A stretch of 64,000 nucleotides of DNA from Clostridia bacterium (GTDB taxonomy: Bacteria > Bacillota > Clostridia > Lachnospirales > Lachnospiraceae). The position numbers were made by a program, and so were the translations under genes. Under the pieces are notes generated by a model, which was not told the origin of the DNA, made no database searches, and saw nothing but the letters and a program-made list of their open reading frames with translations. This document shows positions 17,705-26,482 of the stretch, piece by piece. Every line of letters starts with the position of its first letter. The first letter of the stretch is position 1. The stretch is from the NCBI GenBank assembly GCA_910575625.1, contig CAJTFD010000001.1, forward strand, positions 301,573 to 365,572. The letters run 5' to 3'.

Positions 17705-18592
17705 ATGAAAGCTGCCTTGTTCGACGACGGCCCCGTCGTCCGATCCGACCGTATCATCTACACCGCCTCTGCTTTCGCAAAGGCCAATACGATCCATCTC
17801 CAGGAGATCGGAGAGCTGAAAGCCCTAAGGCCCCATACCAGCTACCGGGAAAACCTGGATTCCTATCTGTTCTTCCTGGTGCTGGAGGGTTCGGGCAGGG
17901 TTGATCTTGAAAAGAAGGAATATCTTTTATCCGCAGGTGACTGTGCTTTCCTAGACTGCCGCAGCCCCTACGATCATCGGACGGATGCTGATGACCTGTG
18001 GCGTTTGAAATGGGTCCATTTCTACGGATCCAATATGAACGGCATCTATAATAAATACCGGCAGCGGGGTGGACTGCCCTGTTTCACCTCCCAGCACCCA
18101 CAGAAATACGGCCAGCTCTTAGATGAGCTGCACGATATCGCCGCGTCTGACCTGTACACCCGGGATATGAAGATCTATGAAAAACTGACCGCCCTTTTAA
18201 GCCTCCTGATGGAGGAGAGCTGGGATCCATCCGCCCATTTTCCCTCAGGGCGTGCTCATTCTAAATGTGATATCCAGTCGGTAAAAGACTATATCGACCA
18301 ACACTATACAGAAAAGATCTCATTGGATGCTCTGGCACAGATTTTCTATATCAATAAATTCCACCTGACCAGGGTCTTTAAGATGGCCTATGGGATCTCC
18401 ATCAACAGCTATATCCAGCAGCTGCGCATCACCCAGGCCAAACACCTGCTGCGCTTTTCCGACCTCCCGGTCCAAGCGGTGGCGCAAAAATGCGGGATCG
18501 ACGACGCTAATTATTTTTCACGGATGTTTAAGAAAGTGGAAGGCGTGTCGCCGGGGGGATTTCGGCGGATGTGGAAGAAAGACGGCTATTGA
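17705..18592 (+). CDS. AraC-family transcriptional regulator
   Basis: The start is taken at the ATG at 17705, because AAAGGAG lies 8 nt upstream; this gives 295 residues. The N-terminal half is a cupin-like sensor domain, with VLEGSGRVDLEKKEYLLSAGDCAFLDC. The C-terminal 100 residues are the two helix-turn-helix units, with SLDALAQIFYINKFHLTRVFK and VQAVAQKCGIDDANYFSRMFKK. Such proteins usually respond to a sugar. It is divergent from gmd, so it may control sugar-nucleotide synthesis, or a distant target. A strong terminator follows. Confidence 0.9.
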   Translation: MKAALFDDGPVVRSDRIIYTASAFAKANTIHLQEIGELKALRPHTSYRENLDSYLFFLVLEGSGRVDLEKKEYLLSAGDCAFLDCRSPYDHRTDADDLWRLKWVHFYGSNMNGIYNKYRQRGGLPCFTSQHPQKYGQLLDELHDIAASDLYTRDMKIYEKLTALLSLLMEESWDPSAHFPSGRAHSKCDIQSVKDYIDQHYTEKISLDALAQIFYINKFHLTRVFKMAYGISINSYIQQLRITQAKHLLRFSDLPVQAVAQKCGIDDANYFSRMFKKVEGVSPGGFRRMWKKDGY

Positions 18593-18624
18593 TATCGTAT
18601 GTAGAACTCCGACATTTATGGCCA

Positions 18625-18668
18625 AAAAGTCTGCGGCACGCCTTTTTCACGTACCGCAGACTTTTATT
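18625..18668 (+). terminator. Bidirectional intrinsic terminator
   Basis: A 12-bp perfect stem (AAAAGTCTGCGG with CCGCAGACTTTT) encloses a 17-nt loop. T-runs occur on both strands. It ends the AraC-family gene on the plus strand and the DUF1540 gene on the minus strand. Confidence 0.85.
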
Positions 18669-18700
18669 TTCAGGTAAACTACCTATTGCCGCACACTATC

Positions 18701-19021
18701 TCATCTGTTTCGAAACGTACCGCACATGGTCTGCTGGCTGCTGCTCGCGTTAGGGCCTGCGATGCCGATCTGGGATGCGCTGCATTTGCGGTCATCGTTG
18801 TACATACATTTACTTGCCTCACAGTCCACCTGGATCATCTCGCAGCCACATCCGCTGGCGCAGGATGCCGTCATGCTGTCCCCTTTTCTCTCCTGAAAGC
18901 TTCCACAGCTTGTCTGGTCTGGTGTCTGCGCGGAGTCGCCGGTCACCTTGATATCACCTTTTGAACACAACTCCTCTTTATTGTAGATACATGTGATCGC
19001 TGAACATTTTAATGCTGGCAT
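18701..19021 (-). CDS. DUF1540 protein with two tandem cysteine modules
   Basis: The start is the ATG at 19021 with AGGAGG upstream, giving 106 residues. Two copies of the DUF1540 module are present: LKCSAITCIYNKEELCSKGDIKV and VDCEASKCMYNDDRKCSASQIGI. Each ends in a CGSF or CGTF cysteine. The twelve or so cysteines suggest metal binding. A linker with CASGCGCEM separates the modules. Function is unknown; family members are common in Clostridia, often in spore formers. It stands alone between the ftsZ terminator and the bidirectional terminator. Confidence 0.85.
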   Translation of the reverse strand: MPALKCSAITCIYNKEELCSKGDIKVTGDSAQTPDQTSCGSFQERKGDSMTASCASGCGCEMIQVDCEASKCMYNDDRKCSASQIGIAGPNASSSQQTMCGTFRNR

Positions 19022-19097
19022 GATCTCCACCTCCTGTTTTTTTCTATTGTACACACTTTAGTATGCACAGGGATCTGCCGATCATGCACTTTTTTCA

Positions 19098-19125
19098 TAA
19101 AAAACAGACCGCACAAGGCAGTCTG
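19098..19125 (-). terminator. Terminator of the division/cell wall cluster, after ftsZ
   Basis: On the minus strand CAGACTGC, loop CTTGT, GCGGTCTG is followed by six T. The stem is 8 bp with one G-U pair. It lies about 60 bp after the ftsZ stop. Confidence 0.85.
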
Positions 19126-19186
19126 CTCTTTTCCGAAACCTTCACGCATAACGCCTGTCCGGCGGCATGTTTTTACAGTGATAAGA

Positions 19187-20413
19187 TCAGCGTTTGAGGA
19201 AATCCGGTATCTGGATATCTTTTTTCTGCACAGTGCTCGTAGGCACTTTCGGTGCGACCGGATCCACATGGGGGATATTCAGATTGGGCATGGTCCCTCT
19301 GCTGGCTGCTGTCTTTCCCGCCGCCGTGCCTGTGGCGCTCTTGGCCGCTGCGCCTCCTGCACCCGCGCCCGCATTCATCCGGCTCCCAGTCGTCCTGTTG
19401 GCCGGTCCGCCAAAGGGCGACCCTGTGCTGCGCATCCCGTAACCGCTCAGTTTATTCGGCTGAGGCTCGTCCAGCCCGGTGGCGATGACCGTGATCCGCG
19501 CCGCATCCGCCACGGTGTCGTCGTACATGGCGCCAAAGATGATATTTGCCTCCTCCCCAGTGAGTTCCTGCACATAGCTGGCCGCATCGTTGGCATCCAT
19601 CAGGGAGATATCGCCGGATATATTGATGATCGCGTGGGACGCGCCCTTGATCGTGGTCTCCAAGAGCGGGCTGGATACCGCCTGTTCCACAGCCTCCAGT
19701 GCCTTTTCATCCCCTTTCGCCTCACCGATCCCGATATGCGCGATCCCTTTGTTCGTCATCACGGTCTGGACATCCGCAAAGTCCAGATTGATCAGAGCCG
19801 GCAGGTTGATCAGGTCCGTGATACCCTGGACTGCCTGCTGCAGGACTTCATCCGCCTTCCTGAGCGCCTCCGGCATGGTGGTGCGCCTGTCCACGATCTC
19901 CAAAAGCTTGTCGTTGGGGATCACGATCAGCGTGTCCACATTTTCTTTTAAGTTCTCTATACCCATCAACGCATTGTTCATCCGCGTCTTAGCCTCAAAA
20001 CGGAACGGCTTCGTCACAACACCCACCGTCAGGATGCCCATCTCTTTCGCCGCCCCGGCCACGATGGGAGCCGCGCCCGTCCCAGTGCCGCCGCCCATGC
20101 CGCAGGTAACGAAGACCATGTCCGCACCTTCCATCAAGGCTTTCAGCTCCTCAATGCTCTCCTCAGCCGCTTTCTTGCCCACTTCCGGCTGCGCCCCTGC
20201 GCCCAGCCCTTTTGTCAGCTTCTCCCCGATCTGGAGGACCGTAGGCGCTTTGCAGAGCGCAAGTGCCTGCTTGTCTGTATTGACCCCGACAAATTCGATA
20301 CCGGCGATCGCTTCTTCCACCATCCTGTTTACCGCATTGTTTCCCGCGCCTCCAACTCCGATCACGATGATCTTCGCAGATGACTCGGCCTCGTTTGTCA
20401 TAATCTCTAACAA
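19187..20413 (-). CDS. ftsZ: Cell division protein FtsZ
   Basis: The tubulin homologue forms the division ring at mid-cell by GTP-dependent polymerisation. The 408-residue protein has [13 protein letters not shown], the tubulin signature GGGTGTG (107-113) and the T7-loop [12 protein letters not shown] low-complexity Gly/Ala linker ends in the conserved tail IQIPDFLKR that binds FtsA or SepF. The start is a TTG with GGAGG 7 nt upstream; an ATG four codons later is too far from that site. No ftsA is next to it, so another membrane tether such as SepF is implied. A 408-bp gap separates it from ftsQ. Confidence 0.97.
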   Translation of the reverse strand: MLEIMTNEAESSAKIIVIGVGGAGNNAVNRMVEEAIAGIEFVGVNTDKQALALCKAPTVLQIGEKLTKGLGAGAQPEVGKKAAEESIEELKALMEGADMVFVTCGMGGGTGTGAAPIVAGAAKEMGILTVGVVTKPFRFEAKTRMNNALMGIENLKENVDTLIVIPNDKLLEIVDRRTTMPEALRKADEVLQQAVQGITDLINLPALINLDFADVQTVMTNKGIAHIGIGEAKGDEKALEAVEQAVSSPLLETTIKGASHAIINISGDISLMDANDAASYVQELTGEEANIIFGAMYDDTVADAARITVIATGLDEPQPNKLSGYGMRSTGSPFGGPANRTTGSRMNAGAGAGGAAAKSATGTAAGKTAASRGTMPNLNIPHVDPVAPKVPTSTVQKKDIQIPDFLKR

Positions 20414-20821
20414 CGTACTTCCTCCTTTATTCCCCTTTTTATTTCCCCTTTGTGCTTTCCCCGTCGGCAGACCTCTCCCCTCTCATCTTGCAAAACAGGA
20501 CTGTGTCCGGGTACTTCCTACACCATCTCTATATCTTGTATGTCACGTTTTTTTACATACATTACTTTGAAAGTCCCGGCAAGCGGCAGGACGATGGACA
20601 AAAGCGTTTGCACACTCGGCCTGACATTTGACGGGCTAACCTGTATGAATGAGTAGGGCGATAGCCTGGATCATGGATACAGGTGGCAGCTGCGGGAGTG
20701 CAGAGCACGGAGCAGCTGACTTTCATTCATGGTGATGTCGCCGTCAGGCGACATGTCCGTTTTCTCTCTATATCTTATAATATATTTTTTTACAAGATTT
20801 ATCAACCATTTCTTTGTTTTT
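20414..20821 (-). other. ftsQ-ftsZ intergenic region with two hairpins
   Basis: This 408-bp gap, unusually long inside a division cluster, contains two minus-strand stem-loops: ATGTCGCC/GGCGACAT near 20734-20753 and CAGCTGC/GCAGCTG near 20688-20719. Neither has a T-run. I see no convincing -35/-10 pair, but the length, the structures and the strong ribosome binding site before ftsZ suggest separate control of ftsZ expression. Confidence 0.4.
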
Positions 20822-21586
20822 TTAATTTTTTCTAACAGATCCATCCGCATTTTCAAAAGTGACCGTTTTCCTCTCCGAGGTTATATTTTCCATATGGAGC
20901 GTGCCCTTTTTTCCCTCTAATATAGGAAGGATCGCGTCCACACGTGCCATCTTGTCGTCCAGGTACTTGTCCTTCCCCAGCATGACCTGGATCTCACCGT
21001 AAAACAGTGTGAGCGCCGATTTCCCATCGATCCGGATGCGGTCCGGGTCCGCCACGCCTGTCTGGAAGATCTGGAAGAGATTGACGGCCGTATCCAAAAA
21101 CTGGCTGCTCCTGACTGCCAGCGGCTGGTCAATACAGACGGATCCCGGCTCCATCCCCTCGTAATAGGGGACCTCTCCATCCTTCTCCACTGTGGACTCG
21201 ATGACCACTCCCTCACGGTCAAAATAAACGTAGCAGTCCAGGTAGCGGACACAACCGATGGACTGTTTCTCTTTTATGCTGATCAGCACCTCATGGGGAT
21301 TTACATAACTCACATCAATGGCATCGATGAAAGAGATCTCCTCCGTCCGGTCCCTGGAACACAAAAGAGGGGCCAGGACAGAATTTCCTGCCAGAGGGCC
21401 CCGCAGCACGATCTTTTTTATCTGTTCTTCGGAATAATGAGTGCTCCCCACCACGCCCACCTCCTGTATCCTGAAAAAGGACCAGAACCCCAGCAGGCCA
21501 CCCGCGGCCAGGAGCAGGGCCAGGACTGCCCCTATGTGCTTTTTCTTCTTTTCTCTCCCTGCATAGTAATATGTGCGATTCCTCAT
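20822..21586 (-). CDS. ftsQ: Cell division protein FtsQ/DivIB
   Basis: The 254-residue bitopic protein has a basic N-terminus, one membrane segment (about residues 17-38) and an extracytoplasmic POTRA domain starting at FRIQEVGVVGSTHYSEEQIKKIV. The central DVSYVNPHEVLISIKEKQSIG is typical of FtsQ/DivIB. It links FtsL and the septal synthase during division. Its ATG overlaps the murA stop by 4 bp. The C-terminal tail is short. Confidence 0.9.
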   Translation of the reverse strand: MRNRTYYYAGREKKKKHIGAVLALLLAAGGLLGFWSFFRIQEVGVVGSTHYSEEQIKKIVLRGPLAGNSVLAPLLCSRDRTEEISFIDAIDVSYVNPHEVLISIKEKQSIGCVRYLDCYVYFDREGVVIESTVEKDGEVPYYEGMEPGSVCIDQPLAVRSSQFLDTAVNLFQIFQTGVADPDRIRIDGKSALTLFYGEIQVMLGKDKYLDDKMARVDAILPILEGKKGTLHMENITSERKTVTFENADGSVRKN

Positions 21587-22878
21587 CTCTTGACAGTATC
21601 CTCCTCGTTACTGTTCACAGGAAGTGATCCCTCCACCACAACCTCTCCGCCCAGGCTGCAGATATCTTCCTGGATATGTTCATAGCCCCGCTCCACAAAT
21701 CCTAAGCCCTCCACCGTCGTCTCGCCCTCAGCCGCCAGACCCGCCAGGATCAGCGCCGCCCCACCCCGGAGCTCCTGCGCCCTGACCCGGCAGCCCCGCA
21801 GCCTCTGTGCGCCGTCTATATAGGCGTCCCGGCCGTTGATACGGATGTGCGCGCCCATGCGCACCAGATCCTCCGCCACCCGAAAACGGTCCTCAAAGAT
21901 GTTCTCCCGGATGTGGCTCTTTCCTCTGGCCAGAGATAATACAGCCATCACCGGTGACTGCAGATCCGTGGGAAATCCCGGATACACGTCGGTCTCCAGC
22001 CGGGTGACGGGACCCCAGGCCCTGGATCCATCTGCTATCAGTTTACCACCGACGCTGTCATATTGTCCACCCATTTTACTGTAGACGCCCAGGAACGCGG
22101 ACAATTCCGTAAGCGGCGGGTTTTCTATGCGGATCTTCCCCCTGGTTGCAGCAGCGGCACAGATATAAGTCCCCGCCACGATCCGGTCCGGCGGCACTTC
22201 AAACACACTGTCGTGAAGCGCCTTTACCCCGCGGATCTGGATCCTCTTTGTCCCGGCTCCCGTGACGGACGCGCCCATATTGTTTAAAAACTCTGCCAGC
22301 CATGAGATCTCCGGCTCCCTGGCGCAGTTTTCCAGACAGGTGGTCCCCTCCGCCAGGACGGCCGCGATCATACCGTGCTCCGTCGCTCCCACGCTCTGCT
22401 TCCCAAACCGGAACACACTGCCGCGCAGACTTGGCGTGTACGCCTTTAATGATCCCTGTTCTTTCTCTATGTGGGTCCCCATAGTTTTCAACAGATCCAG
22501 ATGCAGATCCACCGGCCGATCCCCGATCACACAGCCACCGGGCGGCGCGATCGCTCCCCTGCCAAAACGGCCCAGCAGAGCCCCCAACAGGATGACCGAA
22601 CAGCGCATCCGGCAGGCGTACTGATCCGGTATGTCTGTATTTTCCAGACTCGAACAGTCCAGATAGAGGGAACTGCCCTTCCAGCTGGTCTTGGCCCCCA
22701 TTTTCTCCAAGATCTTTTCCATAAAAAATACATCTGTGATCTTCGGACAGCCCCGCAGGACTGTCGTCCCTCTGTGCAGCACAGCCGCGGCCATCATGGG
22801 GAGCGCTGCGTTTTTGGAACCCTGTATGTGCACCGTGCCGTCCAGCGGACGGCCGCCCCGTATCCGGATATTTTTCAA
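21583..22878 (-). CDS. murA: UDP-N-acetylglucosamine 1-carboxyvinyltransferase
   Basis: MurA catalyses the first committed step of peptidoglycan synthesis by adding enolpyruvate to UDP-GlcNAc; it is the fosfomycin target. The open frame extends far upstream into ftsW. The best start is the TTG at 22878 with GAGGTG 6 nt before it, giving a protein beginning KNIRIRGG (431 residues). A GTG at 22887 is an alternative. HIQGSKNAALP has the catalytic Lys, and PPGGCVIGDRPVDLH has the active-site Cys. It sits between ftsW and ftsQ, where murG is usually found; no murG is present in the window. Confidence 0.93.
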   Translation of the reverse strand: MKNIRIRGGRPLDGTVHIQGSKNAALPMMAAAVLHRGTTVLRGCPKITDVFFMEKILEKMGAKTSWKGSSLYLDCSSLENTDIPDQYACRMRCSVILLGALLGRFGRGAIAPPGGCVIGDRPVDLHLDLLKTMGTHIEKEQGSLKAYTPSLRGSVFRFGKQSVGATEHGMIAAVLAEGTTCLENCAREPEISWLAEFLNNMGASVTGAGTKRIQIRGVKALHDSVFEVPPDRIVAGTYICAAAATRGKIRIENPPLTELSAFLGVYSKMGGQYDSVGGKLIADGSRAWGPVTRLETDVYPGFPTDLQSPVMAVLSLARGKSHIRENIFEDRFRVAEDLVRMGAHIRINGRDAYIDGAQRLRGCRVRAQELRGGAALILAGLAAEGETTVEGLGFVERGYEHIQEDICSLGGEVVVEGSLPVNSNEEDTVKR

Positions 22879-22928
22879 ATCCAACACCTCGAAAATTCCG
22901 CTCTCATGGATTATCCTATGCGCACCCC

Positions 22929-24005
22929 CTATTTTTTGTGACGGCTCACGTTCAGGGCCAGGCCCATCTCGCTGAGCAGGAATAAGACCGATGTGCCGCC
23001 GTAGCTGATAAAGGGGAGCGTGATCCCTGTGTTCGGTATAGTGTTCGTCACAACCGCGATGTTTAAGATCACCTGGATCGCCATGTGCCCCAGGATGCCC
23101 ACTGCGATCATGGCCCCCAGAAGGTCCGGGGCGTGGGTGGAGACCACCATCAGCCGCCACAGGAGCAGGCCGAAGATCAGCATGACCAGGGCCGCCCCCA
23201 CCAGACCCGTCTCCTCGCAGATGATGGAGAAGATCATGTCATTCTGGGCTTCCGGCACAAACCCCAATTTCTGTAAGCTGTTGCCCAGACCCACGCCGAA
23301 GATCCCGCCGCTGCCGATGGCGTAGAGGCCCTGGATCGTCTGAAAACCTTTGTCATATTTCTCCGGATCCCGCCAGACCGCCAGCCGCTCCAGGCGGTAG
23401 CTCTCCATGGCGAGGAAGATCCCCATGAACCCGATCCCGCCCGCGCCCAGCCCGATGAACTGCAGATATTTGGGATTGGAGACAAAGATCAGTATGACCC
23501 CGATCCCCAGTATGATGATCGCGGTACTCAAGTTGTTGGTCCCCACCAGGCCCACGATCGGCAGCAGCCACAGCATGATCTTACACATGAACCACAGACC
23601 TGTGGTCTTCCCCTTCGTCTTCTCGATCCGGTCCGCCAGGAACAGGATGACGGCCAGTTTTGCAAATTCGGAGGGCTGGAATGAGAGGGGCCCCAGGGCG
23701 AGCCACCGCTTCGACCCATTGTATTCCTGCCCGAAGAACAACACCGCCGTGGAGAGCAGAAGGGATGCCCCGTAAAATAAAGGCGCCATCTGTACCAGCC
23801 GGTGGTAATCGACACGGGAGACCAGGTACATGCCCATGAGGCCCAACGATGTGGCGAAAAGCTGTTTTTTTAAATAATAGGCGGAGTCATGGAATCTGAC
23901 CCGCCCATTGTATGCACTGGTACTATATAAGATCACAAGCCCCAGGATGACCAGGATCAGTACAAGGATCAATAAGGTCTTATCTGTTTTTCTTTCCGAA
24001 GGCAA
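22929..24005 (-). CDS. ftsW: SEDS-family peptidoglycan glycosyltransferase FtsW
   Basis: The 358-residue integral membrane protein has about ten transmembrane segments. SEDS signatures are GSKRWLALGPLSFQPSEFAKLA, NDMIFSIICEETG and the C-terminal NTGITLPFISYGGTSVL. FtsW polymerises septal glycan from lipid II together with a class B PBP; the two PBPs upstream are candidate partners. The start is a TTG with GAGGAG 6 nt before it. An RodA assignment is unlikely because of the division-cluster context. Confidence 0.93.
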   Translation of the reverse strand: MPSERKTDKTLLILVLILVILGLVILYSTSAYNGRVRFHDSAYYLKKQLFATSLGLMGMYLVSRVDYHRLVQMAPLFYGASLLLSTAVLFFGQEYNGSKRWLALGPLSFQPSEFAKLAVILFLADRIEKTKGKTTGLWFMCKIMLWLLPIVGLVGTNNLSTAIIILGIGVILIFVSNPKYLQFIGLGAGGIGFMGIFLAMESYRLERLAVWRDPEKYDKGFQTIQGLYAIGSGGIFGVGLGNSLQKLGFVPEAQNDMIFSIICEETGLVGAALVMLIFGLLLWRLMVVSTHAPDLLGAMIAVGILGHMAIQVILNIAVVTNTIPNTGITLPFISYGGTSVLFLLSEMGLALNVSRHKK

Positions 24006-24032
24006 TATCTGCTCCTCTTCAAAACATCCTTA

Positions 24033-25430
24033 TTATAATCTATGTACATACTCCTTGAACATATCACCCCTCTGCTCATAATCCCGAAATTGCCCCCAGC
24101 TGGCACAGGCCGGCGAGAGGAGCACCGCATCCCCGGACCGTGCCTTCTCATTGCAGACGCGGACAGCCTCCGCCAGATCCTCCACCAGGATGATATCTGT
24201 AAAACCCTCCGCCCGGGCCGCTGCAGCGATCTTCTCCCTGGTCTGTCCCAACAGGACCAGACTGCGGACTTTCCCGTCAAAGGAGCGGATCCACTCTCTG
24301 TAATCCGACTCTTTATCATACCCGCCCGCGATCAGGTACGTGGGCCGGTCCATGGCCTGGATGCCCTTGATCGCCGCGTCTGGGTTGGTCCCCTTGGAAT
24401 CGTTGTAATAGACCACCCCATTTTTCTCCGTCACATATTCGATCCGGTGCGCCACGCCCGCGAACGCGCAGATGCTCTCCCGGATCTCCTCCATGGGAAC
24501 GCCCGCGCTGTACGCCATGGCCACCGCCGCCATCACATTCTCGTGGTTGTGCCGGCCTAAGAGCTGTAAGGATCTCACATCCACCACAGGGATCTCCCGG
24601 CCCTCTTCTCTCCAGACGATCCACGTCCCGTCGGCGGCGTGCCGCAGGAAGATCGATCCGGACGCATTGGGTACAGCAGATAAATCCGAGAGTTCCCTTC
24701 GGCTGGAAAAATAGACGCAGCGCGGGGTCATCCTTTCCCCAAAGGACCGCAGGACCCCATCCTCATAATTCAGCACGCACACATCCTGCGCTGTCTGATT
24801 TTTGGTGATGGACTCTTTGACGCGGATGTACTCTTCCATGGTGTGATGCCTGTTCAGATGATCCTCGGTGATGTTCAAGATCGCGCTGATCTTAGGCGCA
24901 AACGTATCGATCGTCTCCAGCTGGAAACTGCTGATCTCCGCTACGGTCACACTCTCCTCTCTCATCGACAGAGCTGCCGATGTATAGGGCGTGCCGATGT
25001 TGCCCACCACAAACACCGAATTTTCATGATCCGCCAGGATCTTCCCCAGAAGGGCCGTGGTCGTGGTCTTCCCGTTGGTCCCGGTGATCGCCAGCACACG
25101 CCGGGACGGACTCGCCTGATAGGCCAGCTCCACTTCCCCCCACACGGGGATGCCTCTTTCATAAAAATCCCGCACCAGAGGGATGTCCGTGGGCACTCCG
25201 GGGCTTAGGATGACAAAATCCAGCTTGTCCTCCACCTCCGCCGGCAGATCGCCGATATAGATGTCCGGTATGTACCCCCCTTTGATCTTCCGGAGCACTT
25301 CCTCTTTTTCCAGAGCCTCGTTCCCGTCATAGATGATGGGACAGGCCCCGACCGCGGCCAGCAGATCCGCCGCTCCGATCCCACTCACGCCGGAACCGAA
25401 CACCAGTACTTTTTTACCTGTAAGATCCAT
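24033..25430 (-). CDS. murD: UDP-N-acetylmuramoyl-L-alanine:D-glutamate ligase
   Basis: MurD adds D-glutamate to UDP-MurNAc-L-Ala in the cytoplasm. The 465-residue protein has the N-terminal UDP-binding KVLVFGSGVSGIGAADLL, the ATP loop AITGTNGKTTTTALLG (about 113-128), NITEDHLNRH and the C-terminal YNDSKGTNPDAAIKG. Length and order of the three domains are normal. GGTGGAG precedes the ATG. It sits between mraY and ftsW in the cluster. Confidence 0.96.
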   Translation of the reverse strand: MDLTGKKVLVFGSGVSGIGAADLLAAVGACPIIYDGNEALEKEEVLRKIKGGYIPDIYIGDLPAEVEDKLDFVILSPGVPTDIPLVRDFYERGIPVWGEVELAYQASPSRRVLAITGTNGKTTTTALLGKILADHENSVFVVGNIGTPYTSAALSMREESVTVAEISSFQLETIDTFAPKISAILNITEDHLNRHHTMEEYIRVKESITKNQTAQDVCVLNYEDGVLRSFGERMTPRCVYFSSRRELSDLSAVPNASGSIFLRHAADGTWIVWREEGREIPVVDVRSLQLLGRHNHENVMAAVAMAYSAGVPMEEIRESICAFAGVAHRIEYVTEKNGVVYYNDSKGTNPDAAIKGIQAMDRPTYLIAGGYDKESDYREWIRSFDGKVRSLVLLGQTREKIAAAARAEGFTDIILVEDLAEAVRVCNEKARSGDAVLLSPACASWGQFRDYEQRGDMFKEYVHRL

Positions 25431-25450
25431 TTCTCCACCCCTTTACAAAT

Positions 25451-26407
25451 TTACAAAGCCATCAGGCCCACCAGGCACAAGATAGCCGTCAGGACCGCGA
25501 ACACCGCCACCACCTGTGTCTCCGACCATCCGCAGAGCTCGAAATGATGGTGGATCGGCGCCATCTTGAAGATCCTCTTCCCGTGGGTCGCCTTAAAATA
25601 GCTGACCTGGATCATCACCGAGGCCACTTCCGCCAGGTAGATGAATCCCACCAATAAGATGAACAGCGGCATCTGCAGCATATAAGCCGTCCCGGCCACA
25701 AAGCCGCCCAGAGCCAGGGATCCCGTATCGCCCATGAACACCTGGGCCGGAAACACATTGAAGAGCAGAAAGCCCATCAGGCCCCCCACCACCGCACAGG
25801 TAATCGGTTCCACACCGCTGTCCAGGCCGATAGAGACCACCGTAAAGAAGACCGCCACCATGATCGTGACACTGGAAGCCAGGCCGTCCAGCCCGTCTGT
25901 GAAATTGACCCCGTTGACCGTACCGATCACCGCGAAGAACAGCACCGGGACCGCCAGAGGGCCGATGTTCCAATAATGGCCGCTCCAGAACGGGATCAGC
26001 ATAGTCAGCGGCACATCCGTGTAATTGATCAGATAAAAGGCGAAGATCGCCGTCACCAGGATCTGCAGCAGGAATTTCTGCCAGGGCAGCAGCCCGTCGG
26101 AACGCTTCAGCACCACTTTGAGATAATCATCCAGGAAACCGATCAGCCCAAACCCCAGCGTCAAGAACAGGATCGGGGTGATCTTCGGATAATCCCTGAT
26201 GTAGATCAGGGAGGTCACCACGGTGGCCAGAAGGAAGATGATCCCGCCCATGGTGGGCGTCCCCGCCTTCTTCAGATGGGAGGCCACACCTTCCGCGCGC
26301 TCTGTCTGGCCCATTTTCAGTTTGCGCAGGAATGGGATCACGATCGGACCTAATGCTACGCTGACCGCAAACGCGATCAGTACCGGGATAGTCACTTGAA
26401 AATCCAT
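25451..26407 (-). CDS. mraY: Phospho-N-acetylmuramoyl-pentapeptide-transferase
   Basis: MraY makes lipid I on undecaprenyl phosphate. The frame opens at 26482, but the conserved start MDFQVTIPVLIAF is at 26407 with GAGGTG upstream, giving 318 residues and about ten membrane spans. Family motifs include GTPTMGGIIFL, the catalytic pair GFLDDYLK, NFTDGLDGLA and PIHHHFELCGWSE. It lies between the class B PBP gene and murD. Confidence 0.96.
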   Translation of the reverse strand: MDFQVTIPVLIAFAVSVALGPIVIPFLRKLKMGQTERAEGVASHLKKAGTPTMGGIIFLLATVVTSLIYIRDYPKITPILFLTLGFGLIGFLDDYLKVVLKRSDGLLPWQKFLLQILVTAIFAFYLINYTDVPLTMLIPFWSGHYWNIGPLAVPVLFFAVIGTVNGVNFTDGLDGLASSVTIMVAVFFTVVSIGLDSGVEPITCAVVGGLMGFLLFNVFPAQVFMGDTGSLALGGFVAGTAYMLQMPLFILLVGFIYLAEVASVMIQVSYFKATHGKRIFKMAPIHHHFELCGWSETQVVAVFAVLTAILCLVGLMAL

Positions 26408-26482
26408 ACAACACCTCTTCAATTCTTTCGTTGATCTGTGCCTCATTGAAAGCATCCAGGCACATATAGATATAGTATACAA

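Noticed and set aside
20671..20856. 61-residue minus-strand frame between ftsQ and ftsZ
   Set aside because: It overlaps the ftsQ end, has no ribosome binding site and its second half is formed by two hairpins. Listed as intergenic region instead.
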